From contig NZ_VORW01000010.1 in the NCBI RefSeq assembly GCF_007997215.1, positions 62,001-126,000 on the forward strand: 64,000 nucleotides of DNA, written 5' to 3'. Of this stretch, positions 8,295-17,731 are shown one piece after another. The translations under genes and the position numbers were made by a program. Position 1 is the stretch's first letter. Each line of letters begins with the position of its first letter. This DNA comes from Algoriphagus aquimarinus (lineage in GTDB: Bacteria; Bacteroidota; Bacteroidia; Cytophagales; Cyclobacteriaceae). The notes below the pieces were generated by a model. That model saw only the letters and a list, made by a program, of their open reading frames with translations, did no database searches and was not told the origin of the DNA.

Positions 8295-9574
8295 AGAAAA
8301 TACTTCTGATCTCCAATTACTTTACGCCATGTACGCTGACTCCTTCTCAGCGTATTACTTTTTGGGCTCGAAACATGCATCGTCTTGGATATTTCCCGAC
8401 GGTCATTACTAGAGACTGGACATCCGAAACCCGATCCCATCAAGACACCAAACGCCCACTTGGCGTTAAGGTACGTCATGAAGTGTTTGATACGCATGAG
8501 GTTTATTACTTACCGTTTCGACCAGGAATATTAGATAAAGCTTACTTAGCTTTTGGGGAATCAGCCTTACGCCCTCTGTTTTTAGTGGTTAAGTTAGTAG
8601 ATGTGTTCTTAGCACGTTTTACATTGAATTTCACCTCTTTCGCCAATTTCCTTCCTTTTATAAAAGAGCTTCTCAAGCAGAATAATTTTCATTCAGCCAT
8701 TATATCAGGAGAACCTTTTTATTTATTTAGAATTGGATACTCCCTGAAAAAGGACTTCGAATTAAATTGGATAGCAGATTATAGAGACGATTGGAGTACC
8801 AACGAACTTCAGATGGAAAAGTCTGGGGGAGTAGTGCGAAAATGGATCGCACAAGTAGAGTCTGACTATGAGAAGCAATGGGTTGGAACTGCCGATGCAC
8901 TAATCTCTGTAAGTCAGGTTTATACTGATCGAATAGCCAGATTTCTCGATAAAAAAGGGTATACCATTGAAAATGGTTTTGAAGAAGAGTTGCTCACGCT
9001 CAAATCCCAGCCCTTATTCCAAGAGTTTACCGTCATCTATAGTGGCGTACTTTATCCTTCTCAGGATTTATCCACCATACTTGGAGCACTACAGCTAGCC
9101 AAAAATGCCGATGTACCTTTTCGCCTTTTATTTCTCGGTGCAGGATATGATGTGAAGGAGAGAAGAAGAATAGAAGAAATGGTTCCTATGGAGCTGAAGC
9201 CATATGTAGAAGTTACGGATCGCTTACCTAGGGAAGATGCCTTAGTGGAACTTCAAAAGTCCCATGCATTTTTGGCGATGGCTTATGGAAGCATGAAGGG
9301 CATACCAAGCAGTAAGCTATATGAATATATGGCTTTGGGCAAACCTGTAGTTCTTTGTCCCTCCGATGGAGATATAATGGCGAAAATGCTAGCTGAAGCT
9401 GGATTAGGCTTTCCCGCAAATTCAGCTGAAGAGTGCTTTGAACAAATTCAACAAATTAGAGGCCTTTACAGCACCGGAAAAATTGAAGAATTAAAAGAGA
9501 TTTCCAAGTCTAAAATCGCTAAGTATTCACGGTTTAGTCAGTTGCAGCAAATCAGGGAGGTATTGGGTGATTAA
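8291..9574 (+). CDS. Glycosyltransferase family 4-like protein
   Basis: A 427-residue GT-B protein. I chose the ATG at 8291 (ATGA overlap with the previous stop) instead of an in-frame start at 8201, because MKKILLISNYFTPCTLTPSQ is a normal GT start and the upstream residues would lie entirely inside the neighbouring gene. Donor-site features are FTVIYSGVLYPSQDLSTIL, RLLFLGAGYD, and GSMKGIPSSKLYEYMALGKPV near residue 335-355. These features resemble GT4 enzymes that add amino sugars such as WbuB, though specificity is not established. Confidence 0.82.
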   Translation: MKKILLISNYFTPCTLTPSQRITFWARNMHRLGYFPTVITRDWTSETRSHQDTKRPLGVKVRHEVFDTHEVYYLPFRPGILDKAYLAFGESALRPLFLVVKLVDVFLARFTLNFTSFANFLPFIKELLKQNNFHSAIISGEPFYLFRIGYSLKKDFELNWIADYRDDWSTNELQMEKSGGVVRKWIAQVESDYEKQWVGTADALISVSQVYTDRIARFLDKKGYTIENGFEEELLTLKSQPLFQEFTVIYSGVLYPSQDLSTILGALQLAKNADVPFRLLFLGAGYDVKERRRIEEMVPMELKPYVEVTDRLPREDALVELQKSHAFLAMAYGSMKGIPSSKLYEYMALGKPVVLCPSDGDIMAKMLAEAGLGFPANSAEECFEQIQQIRGLYSTGKIEELKEISKSKIAKYSRFSQLQQIREVLGD

Positions 9575-10727
9575 CTCGCCATTGGTAATTCAATCGACTC
9601 GAGCGATAGGCAAAACTAGTTTGATCCTATTTGTTTTTCTGATCTCCTGTTCCAAGTTGATCAGTTTGCCTTTGGATAAAGCTGCGATGTTAGGCGTGAT
9701 AGCCTTGCTGCTATTCCATCAGGTTTTTCTAAGTAAAACTTTTTCGGCTAGATTGCTTTTTCCGATTATTGGCCTGGCATCTTATTTCTTGCTGCCGTAT
9801 TTGTTAAATCTACCAGATTCCTCATTAATCATCTTTTTTCCAGTCCTGGGGCTGTTTTTTGCTGGACTGGCGGCGGAAGAGGAAGAGTTTCTGGATATCC
9901 TATACTGGGGCCTGTTTGTACATATTTGTGTCGGGATTCTGTTTGTGTTCAGTAGTTACTTGATAGGGCTTAACTCCCACGTTCATCCTATGTACGACAA
10001 GGGATTACCTTTCCTTCATGCTGCTAAAGGATTCACTACCACAGTTCAGTCTTACGGTACTTTGTTGATCAGCTGGTTTTTGATTTACTATTGGAAAAAG
10101 GAAAAAGGGGAAACAGGCAAGTTAGAATCCCTGGCTTTTTGGGTGGCTATTTTGGGATTGATTCTCACATTCAATAGAAATACCTTCGTCATTTTCTACC
10201 TCATACTTTTTTTCAAGCATAGAAAAATATTCATTCTGACAGTGGTGTTTGCCGCGCTGTTTTACATCTATTATTTCGAGTTTATCAATAAACTAGTATT
10301 CAACGTGAATACCTTAAACTCCCGCGCCGACCTGCTTCAGGCTTTTAGGATATCATTCTTTGAGCAGTCAGGCTGGAAAGAGTACCTCATTGGCCATGGC
10401 AATAATATGGTGGATGATGTGATCGCCCGAACGACTATGTACCGTACCGGTTATATAGAAAATGGGACTTCTATGCTTCTTTATACCTATGGATTTATAG
10501 GTTATTTAGCCTATTTGGTGGCTGTGATGATCATGTCAGTTATGTTTTTCATGCGTGACAAAGTCTTTTATGCGGCTATGTTTTTCTACATTTTCATCAT
10601 TGCACAGCAGTTCACACATGAGTTTTATGCCACTACACTTTACCTGATGATCAGTGTCTTTCTTATAATTTTAAATTCAAAAACCACGAGTGCCTCAAAG
10701 GATCGCATTTTTTCACCTGCTGAATAA
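9567..10727 (+). CDS. Wzy-like O-antigen/capsule polymerase, multi-pass membrane protein
   Basis: A 386-residue very hydrophobic protein with about ten membrane segments and one larger polar loop (about residues 240-300: NTLNSRADLLQAFRISFFEQ, then LIGHGNNMVDD). This organisation, with an Arg-containing loop and a Gly-His loop end, is that of Wzy polymerases, which join flipped repeat units in the periplasm. Sequence conservation in this family is poor, so the call rests on topology and on its place among GTs, wzx, wza and wzc. It starts at GTG, overlapping the preceding gene by 8 bases. A second candidate polymerase/ligase lies at 30290. Confidence 0.72.
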   Translation: MINSPLVIQSTRAIGKTSLILFVFLISCSKLISLPLDKAAMLGVIALLLFHQVFLSKTFSARLLFPIIGLASYFLLPYLLNLPDSSLIIFFPVLGLFFAGLAAEEEEFLDILYWGLFVHICVGILFVFSSYLIGLNSHVHPMYDKGLPFLHAAKGFTTTVQSYGTLLISWFLIYYWKKEKGETGKLESLAFWVAILGLILTFNRNTFVIFYLILFFKHRKIFILTVVFAALFYIYYFEFINKLVFNVNTLNSRADLLQAFRISFFEQSGWKEYLIGHGNNMVDDVIARTTMYRTGYIENGTSMLLYTYGFIGYLAYLVAVMIMSVMFFMRDKVFYAAMFFYIFIIAQQFTHEFYATTLYLMISVFLIILNSKTTSASKDRIFSPAE

Positions 10728-11754
10728 TTATACGGGTAGCCCTCAGATCTTGTCGAGCGTGATTAGTACTGCGCAAGACAATGGCGATCAGGTAAAGCTT
10801 TATACTAGCAGCACTGAAGGATTTTTGTCAGGATTTAAAAGCAATAACAACTTCTACAAGAGATCAGAACACAGAATCCTTACCCTCTTTTCCTTCTTTT
10901 TTAGCCAGTTTTTATTAGCAATAAAGTTGTTGTTTGAAAACAGGAAAGATGAAATCTATTATGTGAATACCATTCTTCCCTTTGGTGCAATATTAATGGG
11001 AAGACTACTTGGGAAAAGAGTAATTACCCACGTTCATGAGTATGAGATTAGTCCCAAACTTCTGAGCAATTTCTTGTTTTGGGTAGTTCGTACATTTTCT
11101 ACTGAGGTAATTGTCGTTTCTAAGTTTCTAAAAACAAACCCCAACTTGGAAGGCGCAAACATCAGGGTGATTTATAATTGTGTCACCAGCGAATTTGAGA
11201 TGAAATCAAAAGGATTTGTAAAGCCTTCTCAAGCTTTTGAGGTATTGATGCTCGCTTCTCTACGCCCGTACAAGGGCTTAAGTGAGTTTATTGAACTTGC
11301 AAGGAGAGTCCCTAAAGTGATTTTCACCTTAGTGCTCAGTGATGAAAAAAGAGAGGTGGATCAATTTCTTACTAAGGAATCCCTGCCTTCAAATATTCAG
11401 ATTTACCCAGTTACCAAGGATGTGCATGCTTTCTATAGTAAAGCTTCACTGATCTTAAACCTTGCCCATCCGGACAAATGGGTTGAGACCTTTGGGATGA
11501 CAGTGCTAGAGGGAATGTACTATGAACTGCCAGCCATCGTTCCAACTGTAGGAGGGATTACAGAATTAGTGGACCCAGGAGTGAATGGTTTTCAAATCAA
11601 TTATAAAGAGTTGGACTTGATCGCCGAGGAAATAAATATGATGGTAAATCAACCGGAATATTGGGAGAGATTAAGTAAAGGCACCATACAAAAGAGGTCA
11701 GATTTTTCTCGGGAAGTTTTTTCAACGAAAATAGCTAAACTGCTACACCAGTGA
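10690..11754 (+). CDS. Glycosyltransferase family 4 protein
   Basis: A 354-residue GT-B enzyme starting at GTG inside the end of the Wzy-like gene (38-base overlap). The start is supported by the GT-type N-terminus PQRIAFFHLLNNYTGSPQIL. Further features are VITHVHEYEI, FEVLMLASLRPYKGLSEFIE near residue 181, and the donor-site stretch HPDKWVETFGMTVLEGMYYE near 260, then PAIVPTVGGITELV. The E-x7-E motif (ETFGMTVLE) is intact. Substrates unknown. Confidence 0.85.
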   Translation: MPQRIAFFHLLNNYTGSPQILSSVISTAQDNGDQVKLYTSSTEGFLSGFKSNNNFYKRSEHRILTLFSFFFSQFLLAIKLLFENRKDEIYYVNTILPFGAILMGRLLGKRVITHVHEYEISPKLLSNFLFWVVRTFSTEVIVVSKFLKTNPNLEGANIRVIYNCVTSEFEMKSKGFVKPSQAFEVLMLASLRPYKGLSEFIELARRVPKVIFTLVLSDEKREVDQFLTKESLPSNIQIYPVTKDVHAFYSKASLILNLAHPDKWVETFGMTVLEGMYYELPAIVPTVGGITELVDPGVNGFQINYKELDLIAEEINMMVNQPEYWERLSKGTIQKRSDFSREVFSTKIAKLLHQ

Positions 11755-13346
11755 AGAAAACCACTTTACTCTTTATTATTTGGATATTTTTGGGCTATCA
11801 AGCCCAAGCTCAGCAGAGTGCTTATTTTACAGCATTTGAAGATTTTGGGTCTGAACTCCCGAATAAAAGTGAATTTAAAGCCTGGAGAAATGAAACGCTG
11901 ATCTTGCCATTTTTGGTCAATACAGATTCCACTAAAGGCCTGGATTTTCAATTGAAGATAAAAGAGAAAAACGTCAAGGCGGAGGTATTTCAGTTACACT
12001 TGGTAGAGGGAGATATTTCTGCTGGTAACTGCGGTATTACCAAAAAGAACGGAACCTTTGTCAAGCAAATGTTTCCGGATCGTGCAGAGTCCATAGTAGG
12101 AAATTCCTTTAAAGTGGAGAGTTCAAGTACTTATGGTTTGGTGAAAATTAGTATTCCAGCAAAGCTTAAGCCTGGGAAATATTCCTTGAGTCTGACATTT
12201 GAACAAAACGGAAGTTCTCGGGAAATAGAAGCAACCATTGATGTCATCGCTCGTAAGTTGCCAGACTTTGCTGAACTAGATTACGACATGGATTTCTGGC
12301 AATTTCCACTATCGATTTCTACCTATTATGATTTGAAACCCTATTCTGAAGAGCATTGGGAGCAGATAGCTCTCATGTTTGAGCAACTGAAAGGCTTCAA
12401 TCAAACTGTGGTGACCACCTCAGTATTTTACGATCTCTACAATACGAAGATCAAGCCAGTGGAGGAAATGATGATTCAGGTGCGTAAAAAGGTGGACGGA
12501 AGTTATTCCTATGATTATTCCACATTTGAGAAGTACGTGGAACTCGCTGCCTCCAAAGGTATTTCGGAGGAAATAGCTGTCCATAATCTTTTCCCCTGGA
12601 ACCTTACTTATTTTTATTGTGACGAAGCATCGGCTGCCGTTAAGACCTTTAAATCTGAACCAGGTACAGAAGCTTACAATGATTTCTGGAAGCCATTTTT
12701 ACTCGACTTCTCCTCTTATCTCAAGTCTAAAAACTGGATGGACAAGACCGTCTTCTGGGTAGATGAACGGGATATTAATAAGACAGCCTTACTTGTAAAA
12801 TATGTGAAGCAAATAGATCCGGCGTTTAAGTTTGGGTATTCTGGAAGGTTCAGTCCTGGTTTGTCAGAATTAGTTTATGACTATTCTCTTTCGAGTAATA
12901 TTGTGCTTGATCCGGATAAGCTGGCTCTGAGGAAATCTAAAGGATTTAAGACCACTTATTATACTTCTTGCTATGAAGTTCAGCCAAATATGTTGATGGC
13001 ATCAAATTATGACGATATTTACTTTTTGGTTATGCTTTCTAGAGCTAAAGGATACGATGGTATGTTGCGTTGGGCGTTTAACCTGTGGTCTCCGCAAATA
13101 ATGAAATCAGCCATATTTTCGGATTTACCTTCAGGAGATAGTCATTTTGTGTATCCGGAAGGGCAGCTTTCTTTAAGATACTTGATTTTGAAAGACGCCT
13201 TGGAAGAAGTGCAAAAAGTAGATACCAAAGCGAATTCGGCTAAAACTAAAGAACTCTTAACCTCATACACCCGTTACTTTCTCTTAAATATTGAAAAGGA
13301 CAGGTTAAATATGGTGAGTACCATGAAGAATTATTTGAATGATTAA
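11751..13346 (+). CDS. Secreted glycoside hydrolase-like protein (DUF4091 / GH123-like)
   Basis: A 531-residue protein with a signal peptide (about residues 1-21, ending YQAQAQ), a beta-rich N-terminal part (to ~170) and a catalytic-type barrel from ~180. Features of DUF4091/GH123 are DMDFWQFPLS near residue 180, FWVDERD with an adjacent Asp338-Glu339 pair, and GYDGMLRWAFNLW near 435. GH123 beta-N-acetylgalactosaminidases use an adjacent Asp-Glu pair in substrate-assisted catalysis, so hydrolysis of an N-acetylated sugar in the periplasm or outside is plausible. The GTG start overlaps the previous stop by four bases (GTGA). It may trim or recycle the polymer made by the cluster; this role is inference. 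Confidence 0.78.
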   Translation: MKKTTLLFIIWIFLGYQAQAQQSAYFTAFEDFGSELPNKSEFKAWRNETLILPFLVNTDSTKGLDFQLKIKEKNVKAEVFQLHLVEGDISAGNCGITKKNGTFVKQMFPDRAESIVGNSFKVESSSTYGLVKISIPAKLKPGKYSLSLTFEQNGSSREIEATIDVIARKLPDFAELDYDMDFWQFPLSISTYYDLKPYSEEHWEQIALMFEQLKGFNQTVVTTSVFYDLYNTKIKPVEEMMIQVRKKVDGSYSYDYSTFEKYVELAASKGISEEIAVHNLFPWNLTYFYCDEASAAVKTFKSEPGTEAYNDFWKPFLLDFSSYLKSKNWMDKTVFWVDERDINKTALLVKYVKQIDPAFKFGYSGRFSPGLSELVYDYSLSSNIVLDPDKLALRKSKGFKTTYYTSCYEVQPNMLMASNYDDIYFLVMLSRAKGYDGMLRWAFNLWSPQIMKSAIFSDLPSGDSHFVYPEGQLSLRYLILKDALEEVQKVDTKANSAKTKELLTSYTRYFLLNIEKDRLNMVSTMKNYLND

Positions 13347-14427
13347 GAAAAAACTTGCGATTGTAGGTATTGTGGGCGTTCCTGCTAACTACGGAGGTTT
13401 TGAGACATTAGTAGAATATCTGCTGGATCTGCTTCCCAAATTTTATGATATCACTATCTATTGTCAAAGTCAAAGCTATCCCGATAAAGTGGAAACCTAT
13501 AAAGGGGCGAAGCTAAAATACTTGAATTTGAAAGCCAACGGCGTTCAAAGCGTAATCTATGATTCCGTCTCGCTCTGGAAGTCCATTAAGGGATTTGACT
13601 ATATTTTGATCTTGGGTGTTTCGGGCGCCATTACTATTCCTTTTATTAAACCGTTTACCCGCGCCAAGGTTATTACTCACATTGACGGTCTGGAATGGAA
13701 GCGTGATAAATGGGGTGCTTTTGCAAAACGATTTTTAAAGTTTTCGGAATCTATAGCAGTGAAGTATTCGGACGCCATTATTTCTGACAATAAGCACATA
13801 TATGATTACGTGCAGGAGGAATATGGCAAAGATTCTCATTTGATAGCCTATGGTGCCAACCATGTCACTAATGTAGATCCTGCCTTATACCAAAAGAAAT
13901 ACTCTTTTATACATAAGCCTTATATTTTCACAGTTTGTAGAATTGAACCGGAAAATAATATTGAAATGCAACTGAGGGTTTTTTCAGAGAATGAACTGGA
14001 TATTCCTTATGTAATTGTTGGCAACTGGAATTCCAGTGATTATGGAATGCGACTATATCGGGAGTATTCTACTAAGAAGAATGTCATTCTTTACAATCCA
14101 ATCTATACCAGTGAAGAGCTGAATGTATTAAGATCAAATTGTCACTATTACCTACATGGTCATAGTGCAGGCGGCACCAATCCATCTTTGGTGGAGGCAA
14201 TGTACCTAGGCCTGCCTATCATAGCTTTTGGTGTTAACTACAACAGGGAAACTACTTTCAATCAAGCGATCTATTTCAACGATTCAATCGAATTGCTTCA
14301 GCAATTATCTCGCTTGGAGGAATTTGACAGAGAGGCAATCTCCCGTGATATGTATAAACTTGCTCGGAAAAACTACTCTTGGAAGGCTATCAATAAGAAG
14401 TACGTAAACATGCTGAAATCCCTTTGA
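13339..14427 (+). CDS. Glycosyltransferase with DUF1972 domain (rhamnosyltransferase-like)
   Basis: A 362-residue GT-B protein. The N-terminal DUF1972 domain begins IVGIVGVPANYGGFETLVEY, a sequence almost diagnostic for this group, which includes known or suspected rhamnosyl- and fucosyltransferases. It continues with HIDGLEWKRDKWG and a C-terminal GT4 domain with YIFTVCRIEPENNIEM, YLHGHSAGGTNPSLVEAMYL and GLPIIAFGVNYNRET. The ATG overlaps the preceding gene by eight bases. Acceptor unknown; no rhamnose-nucleotide synthesis genes occur in the window. Confidence 0.88.
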   Translation: MIKKKLAIVGIVGVPANYGGFETLVEYLLDLLPKFYDITIYCQSQSYPDKVETYKGAKLKYLNLKANGVQSVIYDSVSLWKSIKGFDYILILGVSGAITIPFIKPFTRAKVITHIDGLEWKRDKWGAFAKRFLKFSESIAVKYSDAIISDNKHIYDYVQEEYGKDSHLIAYGANHVTNVDPALYQKKYSFIHKPYIFTVCRIEPENNIEMQLRVFSENELDIPYVIVGNWNSSDYGMRLYREYSTKKNVILYNPIYTSEELNVLRSNCHYYLHGHSAGGTNPSLVEAMYLGLPIIAFGVNYNRETTFNQAIYFNDSIELLQQLSRLEEFDREAISRDMYKLARKNYSWKAINKKYVNMLKSL

Positions 14428-16115
14428 AATTGAGGTATTATTTCTTTTTAAGCACTTGCCTTTTGGGGTTGCTTTTTTCTAATACCACCTTATCTCAGAC
14501 TATTCCAGCAGGTTTTCCTGTATTGGAAGAAAGTCTAAGAAGGCAGCAGCTATTAGGAGCTGAGGAGATAAAAGATTTCTCTTTTGGTCTAAGACCTATA
14601 GTGAGTTTAAAACAAAACCGTTTTAATGCTTTAGATGATACTTTGCCAATCAAAACAAGTAAAGTTCACCTAGAACTCTTACCAGTTCTGAGCACAACAG
14701 TTTTCAACTCCAATAGACCCTATGGCTGGGGTAATTCTAGTATGATGAATAGCACTGGGATTCAGTCGCTACTTTCTCCAGGAGTATATGGTAAATTATT
14801 CTTTTTGAAATTTCAGTTCAGACCAGAGTTTGTAGCAAGTCAAAATAAAGCCTATCAAGGATTTGGGGAGAATTACTCTGATAATACCCTTTTTGCCAGA
14901 TTCAGGTATTGGAATTTTGGAGATCACCCGGAGCGGTTTACTAAGGAGTATAATTCCTTTGCTTGGTGGGGCCAGTCATACGTTAGCTTAAATGTTGGAC
15001 CAGTAGAACTTGGAGCCTCCACGCAGAATATTTGGTGGGGACCTGGTCAGTTCAATTCCCTGATTTTCAGTAATAACGCTAGGGGAATGAAGCACTTATA
15101 CCTTCGCACAAGTCGTCCTGCAAATATTTTCATAGGAAAACTGGAAGCTGAGTTGATTATGGGCAGGGCAGAAGATTCCGGGATACTCCCATCCCAAAAT
15201 GAACGCCTCAATGGCATTTTTGCCAGACCTTTTAGAGGAGATTGGCGATACGTCAGCGGAATCACCTTAACCTATCAGCCAGTGTTCCTGCCTAATTTTT
15301 TTGCAGGATTTAGCAGGACTTTCCAGCAATACAATGAAGATGTACCAAACACTTTCCGAGGTCGAATTCCTGTGCTTGAACCATTCCAGAAAGTGAAGCT
15401 TTTCAGTAATGATAATTCAGTCGTCTATGACTCTAAGGGACAAGACCAACAGATCGCATTTTTCTTACGGTATTTCAATTCAAAAGGTAATTTTGAGGCA
15501 TACGCAGAATTTGGTAAGCAGGATCACAGTTATGATTGGAGGGACTTTATTTTGAGTCCGGAGCATGCCAGAGCATATCTTTTAGGCTTTTCCAAGCTTT
15601 TCAAAACAGGTAAGCAAGACCAATATTATCAGGTAAGGGGAGAAATCGTACAACAAGCTGAATCTGTGAATAGATACATTCGATACCCTGATCTCAACTC
15701 AGGAAATACCAGTTGGCATACGCACTATCAGGTACGGGGATTTACCAATGAGGGGCAATCTATGGGTGTGGGAATAGGAGTGGGCGGCAATGCACAGATT
15801 TTGGAAGTTTCCCAGGTTTCAAACCTGAATAAGGTCGGGATTCTGCTCCAACGAATAGAAAATCATCAAGACTTTTATTACAGGTCATTTGGAAATAATC
15901 CGAACAAGAGACCTTGGATAGATTTCAGTATGGGAATACTATGGGATCATCAGTGGGATAGATTTATACTAAGTAGTAAAGCCCAAGTGATTCAGGGCGT
16001 TAACTACCAATGGGAGAATTTAGCGGGATCAACTTCAGATTTCCCGAAGGGACAGAAGCTTTGGACTTTCTCTGGAACTTTAAATTTAATCTATCAGATT
16101 CATCACAAGTATTAG
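14424..16115 (+). CDS. wzi: Capsule assembly protein, Wzi family (outer-membrane beta-barrel)
   Basis: A 563-residue protein with a signal peptide (about residues 1-24, ending LSQ), then alternating aromatic/polar strands typical of an outer-membrane barrel. Family features include FNSNRPYGWGN near 92, SFAWWGQSYVSLNVG near 178, the conserved NIWWGPGQFNSL near 201, and IWDH-like ILWDHQWDRF near 512. Wzi proteins sit in the outer membrane and help hold capsule on the cell surface. The TTG start overlaps the previous stop by four bases. The gene ends the first block of the cluster; a 252-base gap follows. Confidence 0.88.
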   Translation: MKLRYYFFLSTCLLGLLFSNTTLSQTIPAGFPVLEESLRRQQLLGAEEIKDFSFGLRPIVSLKQNRFNALDDTLPIKTSKVHLELLPVLSTTVFNSNRPYGWGNSSMMNSTGIQSLLSPGVYGKLFFLKFQFRPEFVASQNKAYQGFGENYSDNTLFARFRYWNFGDHPERFTKEYNSFAWWGQSYVSLNVGPVELGASTQNIWWGPGQFNSLIFSNNARGMKHLYLRTSRPANIFIGKLEAELIMGRAEDSGILPSQNERLNGIFARPFRGDWRYVSGITLTYQPVFLPNFFAGFSRTFQQYNEDVPNTFRGRIPVLEPFQKVKLFSNDNSVVYDSKGQDQQIAFFLRYFNSKGNFEAYAEFGKQDHSYDWRDFILSPEHARAYLLGFSKLFKTGKQDQYYQVRGEIVQQAESVNRYIRYPDLNSGNTSWHTHYQVRGFTNEGQSMGVGIGVGGNAQILEVSQVSNLNKVGILLQRIENHQDFYYRSFGNNPNKRPWIDFSMGILWDHQWDRFILSSKAQVIQGVNYQWENLAGSTSDFPKGQKLWTFSGTLNLIYQIHHKY

Positions 16116-16123
16116 AAGGAAAG

Positions 16124-16153
16124 TTTAAAATCGCTTAAATCCTGTTAGTTTTG
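16124..16153 (+). promoter_or_regulatory. Candidate Bacteroidota-type promoter upstream of wbpA
   Basis: TAGTTTTG at 16146-16153 matches the TAnnTTTG -7 box of Bacteroidota. TTTA at 16124-16127 is one mismatch from the TTTG -33 box, with 18 bases between. It lies after the wzi stop and about 215 bases before the wbpA start, so it could drive the wbpA-wza-wzc block. Short AT-rich matches like this occur by chance. Confidence 0.35.
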
Positions 16154-16212
16154 CTCCTTATTTGGAATGAGTAAATTTAGTACTCGTTTTAGCGAAAAAT
16201 TAAGTTAACAAT

Positions 16213-16311
16213 ATGGCAGAGATCTTTTTAGAGCTGAGTTGTATCAGTGAGGAAGTAAAGGTTGTCCTGTCAAACATGCTAAGTTCTGGGACTGAAAGAG
16301 CGAAGCTATAG
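16213..16311 (+). CDS. Possible 32-residue small protein of unknown function
   Basis: In the 252-base gap between wzi and wbpA an ATG-started frame encodes 32 residues, MAEIFLELSCISEEVKVVLS then NMLSSGTERAKL. It lies downstream of the candidate promoter at 16124-16153. No family is recognised and there is no clear ribosome-binding sequence. An inverted repeat GAGTA/TACTC just upstream (around 16168-16184) suggests the gap may instead be an RNA leader. Coding status is uncertain. Confidence 0.25.
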   Translation: MAEIFLELSCISEEVKVVLSNMLSSGTERAKL

Positions 16312-16367
16312 AATATTATAATAGAGAGATCAGATTTTTAAATGGTTATTTTCAAAAATAATTAGTA

Positions 16368-17672
16368 ATGAGAGAAGATTTAAAAGACGTAAAGATTGCC
16401 ATTATCGGCTTAGGGTATGTTGGACTGCCATTGGCGGTAGAGTTTGCCAAGAAATACCCTACAGTAGGTTTTGATATAGATACAAAAAGAGTAGGAGAGC
16501 TTAATAGTGGTGTAGACAACACGCGCGAAGTGGAGAATGACATGCTTCAGAAGGTGTTAGTAAAAGATTTTTCTTTCAGTAGGGAAAATGGTCTTCTACC
16601 AACTAATCAGTCTGAAGCACTTGCTGATTGTAATGTTTATATAGTAACTGTTCCTACGCCTACGGATAAACATAACCGTCCGGTACTTACGCCAATGCTC
16701 AAAGCATCTGAAAATATTGGAAAGTACCTGAAAAAAGGAGACGTGGTAATCTACGAATCCACCGTTTACCCGGGAGTCACTGAAGACGAATGTGTGCCAG
16801 TTTTAGAAAACGTATCGGGATTGAAATACAATGAGGACTTTTTTGCAGGATACTCTCCAGAGCGAATCAACCCAGGTGACAAAGAGCATACGGTTGCCAA
16901 GATTCTTAAAGTCACTTCTGGTTCTACTCCAGAGATAGCTGAGTTTGTTGATCAATTGTACCTCACTGTTATTACAGCAGGTACACACAAAGCCACTTCT
17001 ATCAAAGTTGCCGAGGCTGCCAAAGTAATCGAAAACTCCCAGCGTGATATCAATATTGCTTTTGTAAATGAGCTTTCTAAGATCTTTAATTTATTAGGAA
17101 TAGACACCAATGAGGTGCTGGAAGCAGCTGGTACCAAATGGAACTTCCTGAAATTCAAGCCAGGGCTAGTTGGTGGACATTGCATTGGTGTAGATCCATT
17201 TTATTTAGCACAAAAAGCTCAGGAAATGGGGTATCATCCTGAAATCATCCTTGCAGGTCGTCGATTGAACGATAGCATGGGAAAACATGTGGCTACTGAA
17301 GTGATCAAATTGATGATGCGCAAGGATCTAAAAGTGATCGATGCTAAAGTGATGATCTTAGGTTTCACATTCAAAGAAGATTGTCCAGACGTACGTAATA
17401 CCCGAGTGATTGATATCTATAACGAATTGAGAACTTATGATATCAATGTGGATGTATACGATCCTTGGGCCAACCCTGTAGAAGTGAGCCATGAATACGG
17501 TGTGGAAATCATGTCTGGCACAGAAGCTCCAGATCTAACCCCTTATTCTGCTATCATTCTTGCAGTTTCTCATAAGGAATTTGCAGGTCTTACCTTAGAA
17601 AAATCAAAAACTCAGGTTATCTATGATGTGAAAGGATATCTTGATAAAAGTCTAATTGATGCAAGATTATAA
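16368..17672 (+). CDS. wbpA: UDP-N-acetyl-D-glucosamine/galactosamine 6-dehydrogenase (WbpA/TviB type)
   Basis: A 434-residue nucleotide-sugar dehydrogenase that oxidises C6 of UDP-GlcNAc (or UDP-GalNAc) to the uronic acid with two NAD+. The NAD-binding GLGYVGLP is at residues 14-21, TVPTPTDKHNRP near 91-102, YSPERINPGD near 165, and the catalytic cysteine C272 is in GGHCIGVDP. The three-domain length is normal. It supplies the substrate of the wbpB/wbpE/wbpD enzymes at the left end. It precedes wza after a 59-base gap and is likely cotranscribed with wza and wzc. Confidence 0.92.
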   Translation: MREDLKDVKIAIIGLGYVGLPLAVEFAKKYPTVGFDIDTKRVGELNSGVDNTREVENDMLQKVLVKDFSFSRENGLLPTNQSEALADCNVYIVTVPTPTDKHNRPVLTPMLKASENIGKYLKKGDVVIYESTVYPGVTEDECVPVLENVSGLKYNEDFFAGYSPERINPGDKEHTVAKILKVTSGSTPEIAEFVDQLYLTVITAGTHKATSIKVAEAAKVIENSQRDINIAFVNELSKIFNLLGIDTNEVLEAAGTKWNFLKFKPGLVGGHCIGVDPFYLAQKAQEMGYHPEIILAGRRLNDSMGKHVATEVIKLMMRKDLKVIDAKVMILGFTFKEDCPDVRNTRVIDIYNELRTYDINVDVYDPWANPVEVSHEYGVEIMSGTEAPDLTPYSAIILAVSHKEFAGLTLEKSKTQVIYDVKGYLDKSLIDARL

Positions 17673-17731
17673 CTGCTCAGGAATTTATTGATAAAAATTT
17701 ATACTAATTTAGCCGAAATTTTAAATAACCC

